DNA from: DAOUJI01 sp034422875
GTDB lineage: Bacteria > Chloroflexota > Dehalococcoidia > Lucifugimonadales > JAGWBF01
Direction: 5' to 3'
Assembly: GCA_034422875.1 (NCBI GenBank)
Contig: DAOUJI010000080.1
Coordinates: forward strand, 1-9,889
DNA: 9,889 bases
Positions 1 to 7,140 of this stretch are shown here, one piece after another (the first letter of the stretch is position 1; every line of letters starts with the position of its first letter). The notes under the pieces were generated by a model. That model did no database searches. It was not told where the DNA came from and saw only the letters and a list, made by a program, of their open reading frames with translations. The position numbers and the translations under genes were made by a program.

Positions 1-138
1 GCTTGCCTCAGCGCATAGGATGGAGTCCAGGCGACCAACATAGTGGACGGGCGCCGTCCCGGGGCCCTCATCGACTGCATCGAGGGCCGGGTCACCGGGA
101 CTCAGATTGTCCAGAGCGGCTCGTCCGCTCGCTTTTAG
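1..138 (+). pseudogene. argB: 3' end of acetylglutamate kinase, interrupted by in-frame TAG
   Basis: Acetylglutamate kinase phosphorylates N-acetylglutamate in the second step of arginine synthesis. Frame 1 reads ACLSA, a TAG at 16-18, then DGVQATNIVDGRRPGALID and on to GTQIV, ending at TAG 136-138. This resembles the family C-terminus, where an ALxALxxGV helix is followed by a (I/V)DGR motif, an ALL-type stretch and a closing GT(M/Q)I. The similarity runs on both sides of the TAG in the same frame, so a nonsense substitution (for example from TTG or CAG) fits better than a frameshift. The gene is cut by the window edge. It lies 38 bases before the next start and in the same direction as argD, argG and argH, which supports argB. 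I cannot tell a true pseudogene from a sequencing error, readthrough, or a shortened functional enzyme. Another amino-acid kinase is possible but less likely. Confidence 0.62.
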
Positions 139-165
139 ACGGGGTTAGTTAACGACGGCACAGTT

Positions 166-170
166 AGGAG
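166..170 (+). promoter_or_regulatory. Shine-Dalgarno AGGAG for UPF0182 gene (decides TTG start)
   Basis: AGGAG ends six bases before the TTG at 177-179, an ideal distance. The nearer ATG at 172-174 is only one base from the AGGAG, is in another frame and reads ATG-ATT-TGA, so it cannot start the long gene. Its TGA (178-180) overlaps the TTG. Confidence 0.7.
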
Positions 171-176
171 CATGAT

Positions 177-3002
177 TTGACTACCAACGGAGGAGGGGCG
201 CCGCCGCCCGATTACAGCAGGTACGCGGGACTGCCCAGCACGACCAACTTCAAGTCCATCGGTAAGATTGCCGCCGTCATCGGCGTCATCGCCCTCATTA
301 TTGTGGTGCTGTCGGTGCTCAAGTCCATCTACACCGACTGGCTCTGGTTCGACAAAGTCGGCATTCTGAGCGTCTACAAGACAATACTCGGAACGCGGAT
401 ATGGCTGTTCTTCGGTGGGGCGGTCCTGGCCGCTGGGGTAATAGCGGCCAACCTTCACCTGGCCCACCGCTTCTCCAGAGGGGAATCGTCCCTGCCCGTG
501 CCCCCTGAGGTCATCCGCTTTGGCCGCATCGCCATCCTTATAGGAGCGGCGCTCACCGTTTTTATCACCGCCATCGTGTTCGGGTCGGTAGCCCAGGGCA
601 GGTGGGAGACCATTCTGGTCTTCATGAACAGGGTTCCCTTTGGCGTGGAGGACCCCCAGTTCGGCCAAGACATGTCCTTCCACGTAGCTGTGATGCCTCT
701 GCTTCATTTCATACAGGGCTGGGTGATGGGGCTGGTGATCACCGCCATCGTCACGGCGGCCGCGCTCTATTTCGTGAACTTCGGCCTGCGTGGCCTCAGC
801 GTCGGTTTGACGCCCAGACTTCGGACCCATCTGGCCGTGCTGGGCGCCATCCTGATGCTGACCATAGCTTTGGCCCACTACCTGGACATCTATGAGTTGG
901 TCTTCTCGGGACGGGGAGCGGCCCCTGGCGCCGGCTACACCGATGTCAACGCCAGGGTCCCCGTTCTATGGCTGCTGGTGGCCATTTCCTTGGTCTCCTC
1001 GGCCGGTTTCGTGACTTCCTTGTTCTATGGCGGCACCCGTCTGATGGTCGCCGCCTTCACACTGTGGGCGGTCATCGCCATAGTGGCGGGAATCATCTAT
1101 CCCACGGCCTTCCAGCGTCTACGGGTTTCGCCCAACGAATTCGTGCGTGAAGAGCAGTACATCGAAAGAGCCATCGTCGCCACACGGGACGCGTACAACC
1201 TCAATTTGATTGAAGAGACGGTCTTCGACTACGAGCCCTCCCTCGATGGCCAGACCATTGCCGAAAACGAGCAGACAATCCGGAACATACGGCTCTGGGA
1301 TCACAGGCCGCTTCTACAGACCTACAACCAGATACAGACTTTCCGCCAATACTATAACTTCGTCGGGGTAGACGTAGACCGGTATCGATTCCAGGACGGT
1401 GAGCTGCAACAGGTGATGCTGGCAGCCAGGGAGCTGTTCCCCGAACGGCTGGAAGAAGACGCCCAGAACTGGGTCAACCGTACTCTCGCATACACCCACG
1501 GGTTTGGTGTCACCGTAAGCCCGGTCGGCTCCTACACCGTCGAGGGACGGCCCGAATTCTTTCTCGAAGGACTGCCCCCTGTGGGCGACCTGACCGTGGA
1601 GCGGCCCGAAATCTACTACGGTGAGAACACGACCAACTACGTCGTCGTGGACACCCAGACCCGGGAGTTCGACTATCCCGGAAATCAGGGCGAACCCGTG
1701 CTAAAGAACTATGAGGGCGACGGCGGAGTGACCCTCGGCTCCTTCTTCCGGCGGGCCGCGTTTGCGTGGAGATTCCTGGACTTCAACCTTCTCATCAGCG
1801 GCGAGCTTTCCTCCGACAGCAAGGTCATGTTCCACAGGGAGATAATCGATCGAGTGTCCACGATGGCTCCCTTCCTTAAGCTGGACAGCGACCCTTACAT
1901 GGTCATAGGCGACGGCGGCAAACTCTGGTGGATTATCGACGCCTACACAACCACGGACCGCTACGCCTATTCCCAACGCTTCGAGGATTACAACTACATA
2001 CGCAACAGCGTAAAGGTCGTGGTGGACGCCTATAACGGCGATGTCCACTTCCTGGTCAGGGAACCCAACGACCCCATGATTCAAATGTACCGGAACGCGT
2101 TTCCGGACCTCCTACAGGACTTTGACGCCATCGACCAACTGGATCCCTCCCTCAGGGACCACATCCGGTACGGGTTCGACCTGTTCCAGGCCCAGTCCGA
2201 ACTAAACCTCAGGTATCACATGAAAGACCCGCAGAAGTTCTTCCTGCGGGATGACCTGTGGGCCAGGGCCCAGGAGGTCTTTGAGAGTCCCACCAACACC
2301 CAGGAGATTGAACCTTACTACATCATCATGAAGTTGCCAGGAGAGGAAAAATCCGAGTACGTGCTCCTGCTGCCTTTCACTCCAGCCGGAGGCGAGCGGA
2401 AGAACATGGTCGGGTGGATGGCCGCCCGCAGCGACGGAGAGAACTACGGCAAGCTAATTACGTTCCTGTTCCCTGAAGGACAGGTGGACGGACCCGAGCA
2501 GATCGAGGGCCGGATAACCAGTGACGAGGAAATAGGCAGAGAGCTTAGCCTCCTATGCCCCGAGGGGAAGGTCTGTCTGAGGGGCAACCTGTTGGCCATT
2601 CCCATGCAGGTGTCGAGAGAAGACGGGACTGAAAGCCAGACCCTGCTCTACGTCGAACCCCTCTACATCCGCGCCGAGAACCTGCCGCTGCCCGAACTGA
2701 AAAAGGTGATCGTCGCTGACAACCGGCAGGTAATCATGTCCGACACTCTCGAAGAGAGCCTGTGTATACTGGTCAACGGAGTTGAGGCTTGTGCTGACAC
2801 CCTAACTCCGCAGATTCCGACCCGACCAACAACTCCCACCGACGGAGTAGACGTCCAGCAGCCGACCATGTCCCTGGAAGCCATTAACGCGATAATCGGC
2901 GAAATCGAAAACCTGGAAGGCTCCGTGGAGGGCCTGCTGGAAAGTCTCGAACGCTTGAGGGAGACCATCGAGCGGATGCAGGCGGAGGGCTCGGAGCAAT
3001 GA
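177..3002 (+). CDS. UPF0182 family membrane protein (COG1615)
   Basis: A protein of unknown function; 941 residues is within the family's usual range of about 900-1000. Seven hydrophobic segments are visible at about 30-50, 74-94, 116-138, 172-200, 217-236, 261-284 and 288-311. Family hallmarks include DWLWF (54-58), PFGVEDPQFG (154-163), GAGYTDVNARVP (251-262), the LWDHRPLLQTY stretch (373-383), THGFGV, and a long soluble part with DPYMVIGDGG, WIIDAYTTTDRY and NYIRNSVKVVVDAYNG. Seven helices would put the large C-terminal domain on the opposite side from the N-terminus, probably outside. A Pro/Thr-rich linker (about 890-910) precedes a heptad-like acidic coiled-coil tail (about 912-938). All four cysteines lie near the end: C794, C800, C863, C872. 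The TTG start is set by AGGAG at 166-170. The gene sits between argB and argD on the same strand, so it is probably cotranscribed, which does not by itself show an arginine role. Confidence 0.93.
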   Translation: MTTNGGGAPPPDYSRYAGLPSTTNFKSIGKIAAVIGVIALIIVVLSVLKSIYTDWLWFDKVGILSVYKTILGTRIWLFFGGAVLAAGVIAANLHLAHRFSRGESSLPVPPEVIRFGRIAILIGAALTVFITAIVFGSVAQGRWETILVFMNRVPFGVEDPQFGQDMSFHVAVMPLLHFIQGWVMGLVITAIVTAAALYFVNFGLRGLSVGLTPRLRTHLAVLGAILMLTIALAHYLDIYELVFSGRGAAPGAGYTDVNARVPVLWLLVAISLVSSAGFVTSLFYGGTRLMVAAFTLWAVIAIVAGIIYPTAFQRLRVSPNEFVREEQYIERAIVATRDAYNLNLIEETVFDYEPSLDGQTIAENEQTIRNIRLWDHRPLLQTYNQIQTFRQYYNFVGVDVDRYRFQDGELQQVMLAARELFPERLEEDAQNWVNRTLAYTHGFGVTVSPVGSYTVEGRPEFFLEGLPPVGDLTVERPEIYYGENTTNYVVVDTQTREFDYPGNQGEPVLKNYEGDGGVTLGSFFRRAAFAWRFLDFNLLISGELSSDSKVMFHREIIDRVSTMAPFLKLDSDPYMVIGDGGKLWWIIDAYTTTDRYAYSQRFEDYNYIRNSVKVVVDAYNGDVHFLVREPNDPMIQMYRNAFPDLLQDFDAIDQLDPSLRDHIRYGFDLFQAQSELNLRYHMKDPQKFFLRDDLWARAQEVFESPTNTQEIEPYYIIMKLPGEEKSEYVLLLPFTPAGGERKNMVGWMAARSDGENYGKLITFLFPEGQVDGPEQIEGRITSDEEIGRELSLLCPEGKVCLRGNLLAIPMQVSREDGTESQTLLYVEPLYIRAENLPLPELKKVIVADNRQVIMSDTLEESLCILVNGVEACADTLTPQIPTRPTTPTDGVDVQQPTMSLEAINAIIGEIENLEGSVEGLLESLERLRETIERMQAEGSEQ

Positions 3003-3016
3003 ACCTGACCCGCTTG

Positions 3017-3050
3017 CCCCTTCCCCTCTGGGGGAAGGTTGGGATTGGGG
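3017..3050 (+). repeat. Intergenic hairpin repeat, copy 1
   Basis: Stem CCTTCCCC (3019-3026), loop TCTG, arm GGGGAAGG (3031-3038), then a G-rich tail GGTTGGGATTGGGG. It shares its layout with copies at 4313-4347, 5667-5701 and 8037-8071. It begins 14 bases after the UPF0182 stop. No T-run follows, so it is not a classical terminator; it may mark mRNA ends or slow RNA decay, which is inference. Confidence 0.75.
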
Positions 3051-3053
3051 AAC

Positions 3054-3074
3054 CAGGGCACTGACCATGCCCTG
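3054..3074 (+). other. Short hairpin upstream of the argD ribosome-binding site
   Basis: Perfect 7-bp inverted repeat CAGGGCA (3054-3060), 7-base loop, TGCCCTG (3068-3074), ending 11 bases before the AAGGAGG of argD. It does not sequester the ribosome-binding site. Role unknown; it could act with repeat copy 1 just upstream. Confidence 0.5.
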
Positions 3075-3098
3075 CCGTAAAACGGAAGGAGGCGGCCA

Positions 3099-4304
3099 AT
3101 GAGCGACGGCGGACCTCGCTCGTCCAGTGACTGGATGGAGCTTGAAAAGAAGTACTACATGTACACCGTGCGGCGTCAGCCCGTGGTTATAGAAAAGGGC
3201 GACGGCAGCTGGGTGTGGGACGTGGAGGGGAATGAGTACCTGGACTTCTGCGCCGGATGGGCCGTGGACAACCTGGGCCACAGCCACCCGGCCATCACCT
3301 CCGCCATCATGGAGCAGGCGTCGACGCTGCTCCAGACCTCCAACCAGTTCTACACCCTGCCCCAGTTGCGGCTTGCCCAGTTGCTGGTGGAAAACAGCGC
3401 TTTGGACAAGGTGTTCTTCAGCAACAGCGGTGCCGAGGCGGTTGAGGGGGCTATAAAGCTGGCCCGAAAGCATGGGAAGAAGACCCGGAACGGCGCCTAC
3501 GAGGTGATTACCGCCAACCACTCCTTTCACGGGCGAACGCTGACGGCCCTTTCCGCCACCGGCAACCCCCACTACCAGGAGCCTTTCCAGCCAGTGACTC
3601 CCGGCTTCGTCCACGTGGACTACGACAACGTCGAGGCCATCATGGAAGCCACAAACGACCGCACCGCCGCCGTACTGTTGGAGCCGGTGCAGGGCGAGGG
3701 CGGCGTCAACGTGCCCGCCGACGATTATTTCAAGCGCGTCCGGGAATGGTGCGACAGCCAGGGACTCCTTCTGGTGCTCGACGAGGTGCAGACCGGGTTC
3801 GGGCGGCTGGGCAGCCTGTTCGGATACGAGCAGTTCGGCATCGAGCCTGACGCCATGGCCTTGGGCAAGGGCCTTGGTGGAGGAGTGCCCATAGGCGCCT
3901 TCATGTCCAAGGACGCCTGCATGGCCCTGGAACCCGGAGACCACGGCTCCACCTACGGCGGCAACGCCCTTACCTGCGCAGCCGCCTACGCCTCAACCAA
4001 GGTCATCATTGACTACGACCTGTCCGCCAACGCTCGTGTCATGGGTCAACGGTTGATGGAAGGGCTGGAAGCTGTAGGCTCCAGGACGGGAAAGATAAAG
4101 GACGTCAGGGGCAAGGGGCTGCTCATCGCCGCCGAGTTCCCCGACGAAATCTCAGCCCAGGTGGTGGGCCAGTGCAACAAGGAGGGGTTGCTTTTGAACC
4201 CGGTCCGCCCCAACGCCATCAGGTTCATGCCGCCCCTCAACGTGAGTGCGGACGAGATAGACGGGGCCCTCTCCAGGTTCGAGACGGCCCTGGGCAAAAT
4301 ATAG
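3099..4304 (+). CDS. argD: Acetylornithine aminotransferase (class III, PLP)
   Basis: Probably transfers an amino group from glutamate to N-acetylglutamate semialdehyde, giving N-acetylornithine, in the cytoplasm. At 401 residues it has normal ArgD length. Class-III aminotransferase marks are SNSGAEA (108-114, cofactor phosphate loop), HSFHGRT (141-147), EPVQGEGG (195-202), LDEVQTGFGR (227-236, with D228 for the pyridine nitrogen), the PLP lysine K257 in ALGKGLGGG, and GSTYGGNAL (283-291). The ATG is placed by a strong AAGGAGG at 3086-3092, six bases upstream. The family also contains ornithine, succinylornithine, acetyllysine and GABA aminotransferases, which motifs alone do not separate. 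The argG and argH genes directly downstream favour ArgD. It may also serve as N-succinyl-diaminopimelate aminotransferase, as in other bacteria. Confidence 0.93.
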   Translation: MSDGGPRSSSDWMELEKKYYMYTVRRQPVVIEKGDGSWVWDVEGNEYLDFCAGWAVDNLGHSHPAITSAIMEQASTLLQTSNQFYTLPQLRLAQLLVENSALDKVFFSNSGAEAVEGAIKLARKHGKKTRNGAYEVITANHSFHGRTLTALSATGNPHYQEPFQPVTPGFVHVDYDNVEAIMEATNDRTAAVLLEPVQGEGGVNVPADDYFKRVREWCDSQGLLLVLDEVQTGFGRLGSLFGYEQFGIEPDAMALGKGLGGGVPIGAFMSKDACMALEPGDHGSTYGGNALTCAAAYASTKVIIDYDLSANARVMGQRLMEGLEAVGSRTGKIKDVRGKGLLIAAEFPDEISAQVVGQCNKEGLLLNPVRPNAIRFMPPLNVSADEIDGALSRFETALGKI

Positions 4305-4312
4305 ACCCGTTG

Positions 4313-4347
4313 CTCCCTCCCCTGCTGGGGGAGGGTTGGGGTGGGGG
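4313..4347 (+). repeat. Intergenic hairpin repeat, copy 2, with G-quadruplex pattern
   Basis: Stem CCCTCCCC (4315-4322) pairs with GGGGAGGG (4328-4335) across a 5-base loop; the tail GGTTGGGGTGGGGG follows. Compared with copy 1 the third stem pair changes from T-A to C-G, a compensating change. The + strand from 4327 to 4347 has G-runs of 5, 3, 4 and 5 separated by 1, 2 and 1 bases, a canonical quadruplex pattern. It lies between argD and argG. Confidence 0.75.
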
Positions 4348-4358
4348 CAACGGCCCCC
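4343..4358 (+). other. GC-only hairpin before argG
   Basis: GGGGGC (4343-4348), AACG loop, GCCCCC (4353-4358), a perfect 6-bp stem. It shares its left arm with the last G-run of repeat copy 2, so the two structures compete. No T-run follows, so it is not an obvious terminator. Confidence 0.5.
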
Positions 4359-4384
4359 CAAAGTTCTAAATCAAGGCGGAGGTT

Positions 4385-5611
4385 ATGACCCGGAAGTCCG
4401 ACAAACCCGACAAAATCGTCCTGGCCTACAGCGGAGGACTGGACACCTCTGTGGCTGTCCGCTGGCTCAAGGAGGAGTACGGCTCCGATATTGTCACCTT
4501 CACCGTGGACCTGGGGATGGTGGACCTGGACCCCGTCAGGGAGAAAGCCCTTCAGATAGGGGCTGTTGAGGCTTTGGTGGCCGACGCCAAGGACGAGTTC
4601 TACCGCGACTACATCAGTCCCGCCCTCCGGGCCGGAGCGATATACGAGGAGCAGTACCCCCTGGCCACGGCCCTGGGGCGTCCTCTCATCGCGCGTCATC
4701 TCGTGCAAGCGGCCCGCCAGGTGGGAGCCACTGCTGTGGCCCACGGGTGTACGGGCAAGGGCAACGACCAGGTGCGCCTTGACGTGGGTGTGGCAGCGTT
4801 GGCGCCCGACCTGAGAGTGATAGCCCCCATTCGCGATTGGGGCATGAGCCGGGAGGAAGAGATCGAATACGCCCGCCAGCGGGATATTCCCGTTCCCACC
4901 GGAAAAGGCCCCTACTCCACCGACGAAAACCTCTGGGGCCGGAGCATCGAGGCGGGAGACCTCGAAGACCCCTGGACTGAGCCTCCAGAGGCGGCTTACG
5001 AATGGACGCGGCCCGTGTCCGAAACGCCGGATGATCCTGCCTACGTGGAGATAGGCTTCGGGGACGGCCTACCCGTGTCGGTGGACGGCGAGGAGATGCA
5101 GGGGGTGGACCTGGTCTGGCATCTGAACCGGACGGCTGGCGAGCATGGAGTCGGGCGCATCGACCACGTGGAGAACAGATTGGTGGGGATTAAGTCCAGG
5201 GAGGTGTACGAGTCCCCTGCCGCTGTGACCCTCCACACGGCACACAAGGGGTTGGAAGCTATCACCCTGGGCAAGGAGCAGCTCCGCCTGAAAGCCCGAA
5301 TAGCCCAGGAATACGCTGACATCGTGTATAACGGTCTCTGGTTTACACAGCACCGCCGTGACCTGGACGCATACGTCGAGTCAACCCAGCGCGCGGTGGA
5401 AGGGACCGTGAGGGTGCGCTTGCACAAGGGGACGTGCACTGTGGTTGGACGCAAGTCGCCCAATTCCCTGTACAACTTTGGGTTGGCCACCTACGACAGG
5501 GCTGACGCATTCGACCACAAGTCAGCCGAAGGGTTCATAGCCATATACGGCTTGCCTGTGCGCAACCAGGCCCAGGTGCGACGGGAGACTGCCGGGTCCG
5601 ACGGAGTATAA
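4385..5611 (+). CDS. argG: Argininosuccinate synthase
   Basis: Joins citrulline and aspartate using ATP to form argininosuccinate, the second-to-last step of arginine synthesis, in the cytoplasm. The 408 residues match the usual ~400. The ATP-pyrophosphatase P-loop AYSGGLDTSV lies at 14-23. HGCTGKGNDQVR (120-131) carries the TGKGNDQ substrate-binding signature. APIRDW (147-152), STDENLWGRSIE (178-189) and EDPW are also typical, as are GRIDHVENRLVGIKSRE and the C-terminal YNFGLATYD. No key residue is missing. The likely ribosome-binding site is AAGG at 4373-4376, eight bases before the ATG; the GGAGG at 4378-4382 is too close to be ideal. An exact TATAAT overlaps the stop codon (5607-5612), but no -35 box accompanies it. 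Confidence 0.97.
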   Translation: MTRKSDKPDKIVLAYSGGLDTSVAVRWLKEEYGSDIVTFTVDLGMVDLDPVREKALQIGAVEALVADAKDEFYRDYISPALRAGAIYEEQYPLATALGRPLIARHLVQAARQVGATAVAHGCTGKGNDQVRLDVGVAALAPDLRVIAPIRDWGMSREEEIEYARQRDIPVPTGKGPYSTDENLWGRSIEAGDLEDPWTEPPEAAYEWTRPVSETPDDPAYVEIGFGDGLPVSVDGEEMQGVDLVWHLNRTAGEHGVGRIDHVENRLVGIKSREVYESPAAVTLHTAHKGLEAITLGKEQLRLKARIAQEYADIVYNGLWFTQHRRDLDAYVESTQRAVEGTVRVRLHKGTCTVVGRKSPNSLYNFGLATYDRADAFDHKSAEGFIAIYGLPVRNQAQVRRETAGSDGV

Positions 5612-5666
5612 TCGGCCCTAGTTAATCTACAAGACACACATAGGCTTCAATGACACTGTGGCAAGT

Positions 5667-5701
5667 CCTCTTCCCTCTCAGGGGGAAGATTGAGACGGGG
5701 G
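5667..5701 (+). repeat. Intergenic hairpin repeat, copy 3 (diverged)
   Basis: TCTTCCC (5669-5675) pairs with GGGAAGA (5683-5689); the tail GATTGAGACGGGGG is a diverged version of the G-rich tail in the other copies. It sits in the 123-base argG-argH gap, the longest within the arginine cluster. More G-runs follow to 5720. Confidence 0.65.
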
Positions 5702-5717
5702 TGAACGGGGTGGTGCG

Positions 5718-5763
5718 GGGAGACTGCCGGAAGATTGCGCCACGGTTCTGTCTGCGGGAGACT
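5718..5763 (+). repeat. Direct repeats of GGGAGACT in the argG-argH gap
   Basis: GGGAGACTGCCGG occurs exactly at 5583-5595 (end of argG) and again at 5718-5730; the core GGGAGACT returns at 5756-5763, just before the ATG at 5765. Three copies of the core in about 180 bases suggest local duplication. The last copy could double as a weak ribosome-binding site for the ATG. Confidence 0.5.
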
Positions 5764-7138
5764 CATGGACGATAGAGTCCGCAACTACACCGTTTCCATA
5801 CACTACGACCGCCGCCTTTACCGGCAGGACATTGCCGGGTCCATCATCCACGTCCGCATGTTGGCCAAACAGGGCATCATCGATGAGGACGACTGCCAGC
5901 AGATAGTTTCCGGGCTGGAGGCTGTCCGCGCCGAAATAGAGAACGGCTCGTTTCCTTGGGACGAAGGGCTTGAGGACATCCACATGAACGTGGAGTCCCG
6001 CCTGGGGCAGCTCATCGGCGCCGAGACGGCCGGCCGGATGCACACGGGCCGCTCCCGCAACGACCAGATAGCCCTGGACCTGCGGATGTTCGTGAAGGAC
6101 GCCATAGCAGACACGCATGCGGGTCTTGTCCGACTGCAAGGAGCCCTGCTGGAGTTGGCCGAGTCCCACAAGGACACCCTCATGCCGGGTTACACACATC
6201 TACAGCGGGCCCAGCCCGTGTTGCTGGCACACCATCTCCTGGCCTACTTCCAGATGCTTGAGCGGGACAGGTCACGTTTTGCGGACTGCCGCAGGCGCAC
6301 CGACGTGCTGCCCCTGGGCAGCGGAGCGCTTGCCGGAGTCCCCTATCCCACGGACAGGGAGTTCTTGGCCCGGGAGTTGGGCTTCGCCGCGATAAGCGAG
6401 AACTCCATGGACGCGGTCTCCGACCGGGACTTTATCGTGGAATACCAGTCTGCGGCATCCATCTGCATGATGCATCTCTCACGGTTCGCTGAGGAGCTGG
6501 CTCTGTGGACTTCCCTGGAGTTCGGGTTCGTGCGTCTGGCTCCCGATTACGTCACCGGCAGCAGCATCATGCCCCAGAAACGGAACCCGGACTTCGCCGA
6601 ACTGGCTCGGGGCAAGACAGGCCGGGTGTACGGACATCTGGTGGGTGTGCTGACGACGATGAAGGGTCTGCCCATGACCTACAACCGGGACCTCCAGGAG
6701 GACAAGGAGGGACTGTTTGACACCGTGGACACCCTATTGGCCACCCTGGACGTGTTCACGGGAATGGTCTCCACGCTGGAGGTGGACACGGAGAACATGT
6801 CCAAGGCTTCTTCCGGAGGCTACATGCTGGCTACAGACCTGGCTGATTACCTGGTAACCGAACAAGGAGTCCCCTTCAGGGAGGCCCACGGCGTGGTGTC
6901 CTGCCTCTGCGACTACGCTACAGCCCACAAGAAAGGCCTTGATGAGCTTACTATGGAGGAGCTTCGCACGTTCTCGCCCCACTTTGGGGAGGATGTGAAG
7001 AAGATTACTGCCCTGAGCTCCGCTGCGGCCCGGAACGTCTACGGCGGCACGGCGCCCGCCCAGGTCCGGGACGCCCTGGAACGGGCCAGGATCGCTTTGG
7101 CCCGCGACCTCAACAGCAACCAAAGTCCAGGAGGATAG
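5735..7138 (+). CDS. argH: Argininosuccinate lyase
   Basis: Splits argininosuccinate into arginine and fumarate, the last step of arginine synthesis; members of the fumarase/aspartase superfamily work as homotetramers. Seen here are MHTGRSRNDQ (102-111), GYTHLQRAQPV (152-162, with the general-acid histidine H155), and the signature GSSIMPQKRNPD (275-286), whose serines include the catalytic base. Length 467 is normal. The start is uncertain. The TTG at 5735 keeps VCGRL (6-10), which resembles the family's WGGRF/GRL N-terminus but lacks a good ribosome-binding site. The ATG at 5765 (M11) has GGGAG nearby but loses that motif. The frame is open upstream only to 5705. I favour TTG on homology. 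The end overlaps the ribosome-binding site of rpe. Confidence 0.95.
   Translation: MRHGSVCGRLMDDRVRNYTVSIHYDRRLYRQDIAGSIIHVRMLAKQGIIDEDDCQQIVSGLEAVRAEIENGSFPWDEGLEDIHMNVESRLGQLIGAETAGRMHTGRSRNDQIALDLRMFVKDAIADTHAGLVRLQGALLELAESHKDTLMPGYTHLQRAQPVLLAHHLLAYFQMLERDRSRFADCRRRTDVLPLGSGALAGVPYPTDREFLARELGFAAISENSMDAVSDRDFIVEYQSAASICMMHLSRFAEELALWTSLEFGFVRLAPDYVTGSSIMPQKRNPDFAELARGKTGRVYGHLVGVLTTMKGLPMTYNRDLQEDKEGLFDTVDTLLATLDVFTGMVSTLEVDTENMSKASSGGYMLATDLADYLVTEQGVPFREAHGVVSCLCDYATAHKKGLDELTMEELRTFSPHFGEDVKKITALSSAAARNVYGGTAPAQVRDALERARIALARDLNSNQSPGG
7129..7134 (+). promoter_or_regulatory. Shine-Dalgarno AGGAGG for rpe inside the argH end
   Basis: Full AGGAGG, six bases before the TTG at 7141, lying within the last codons of argH, whose TAG is at 7136-7138. 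This decides the TTG start for rpe and implies translational coupling between argH and rpe. Confidence 0.8.
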
Positions 7139-7140
7139 AA

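Noticed and set aside
3..155. Frame 3 open stretch at the window start as an alternative gene end
   Set aside because: It encodes an R/H/G/P-rich string with no family resemblance, whereas frame 1 shows the acetylglutamate kinase C-terminus.
172..180. ATG-ATT-TGA as a leader mini-gene before the UPF0182 gene
   Set aside because: The AGGAG is only one base from this ATG, too close for initiation; the overlap with the TTG start is probably chance.
2802..3944. Long open frame on the - strand (380 codons) across the UPF0182/argD junction
   Set aside because: Its translation is low-complexity, rich in G, H and V, matches no family I know, and lies opposite two well-supported genes; GC-rich DNA commonly gives such shadows.
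4313..4358. Hairpins after argD as a rho-independent terminator
   Set aside because: Stems are strong but followed by CCAAAGTTC rather than a T-run, and argG in the same direction starts soon after.
5607..5612. Exact TATAAT at the argG stop as a promoter for argH
   Set aside because: No -35-like hexamer lies 16-18 bases upstream and there is no TG extension; one hexamer is expected by chance, though the 123-base gap leaves a promoter possible.
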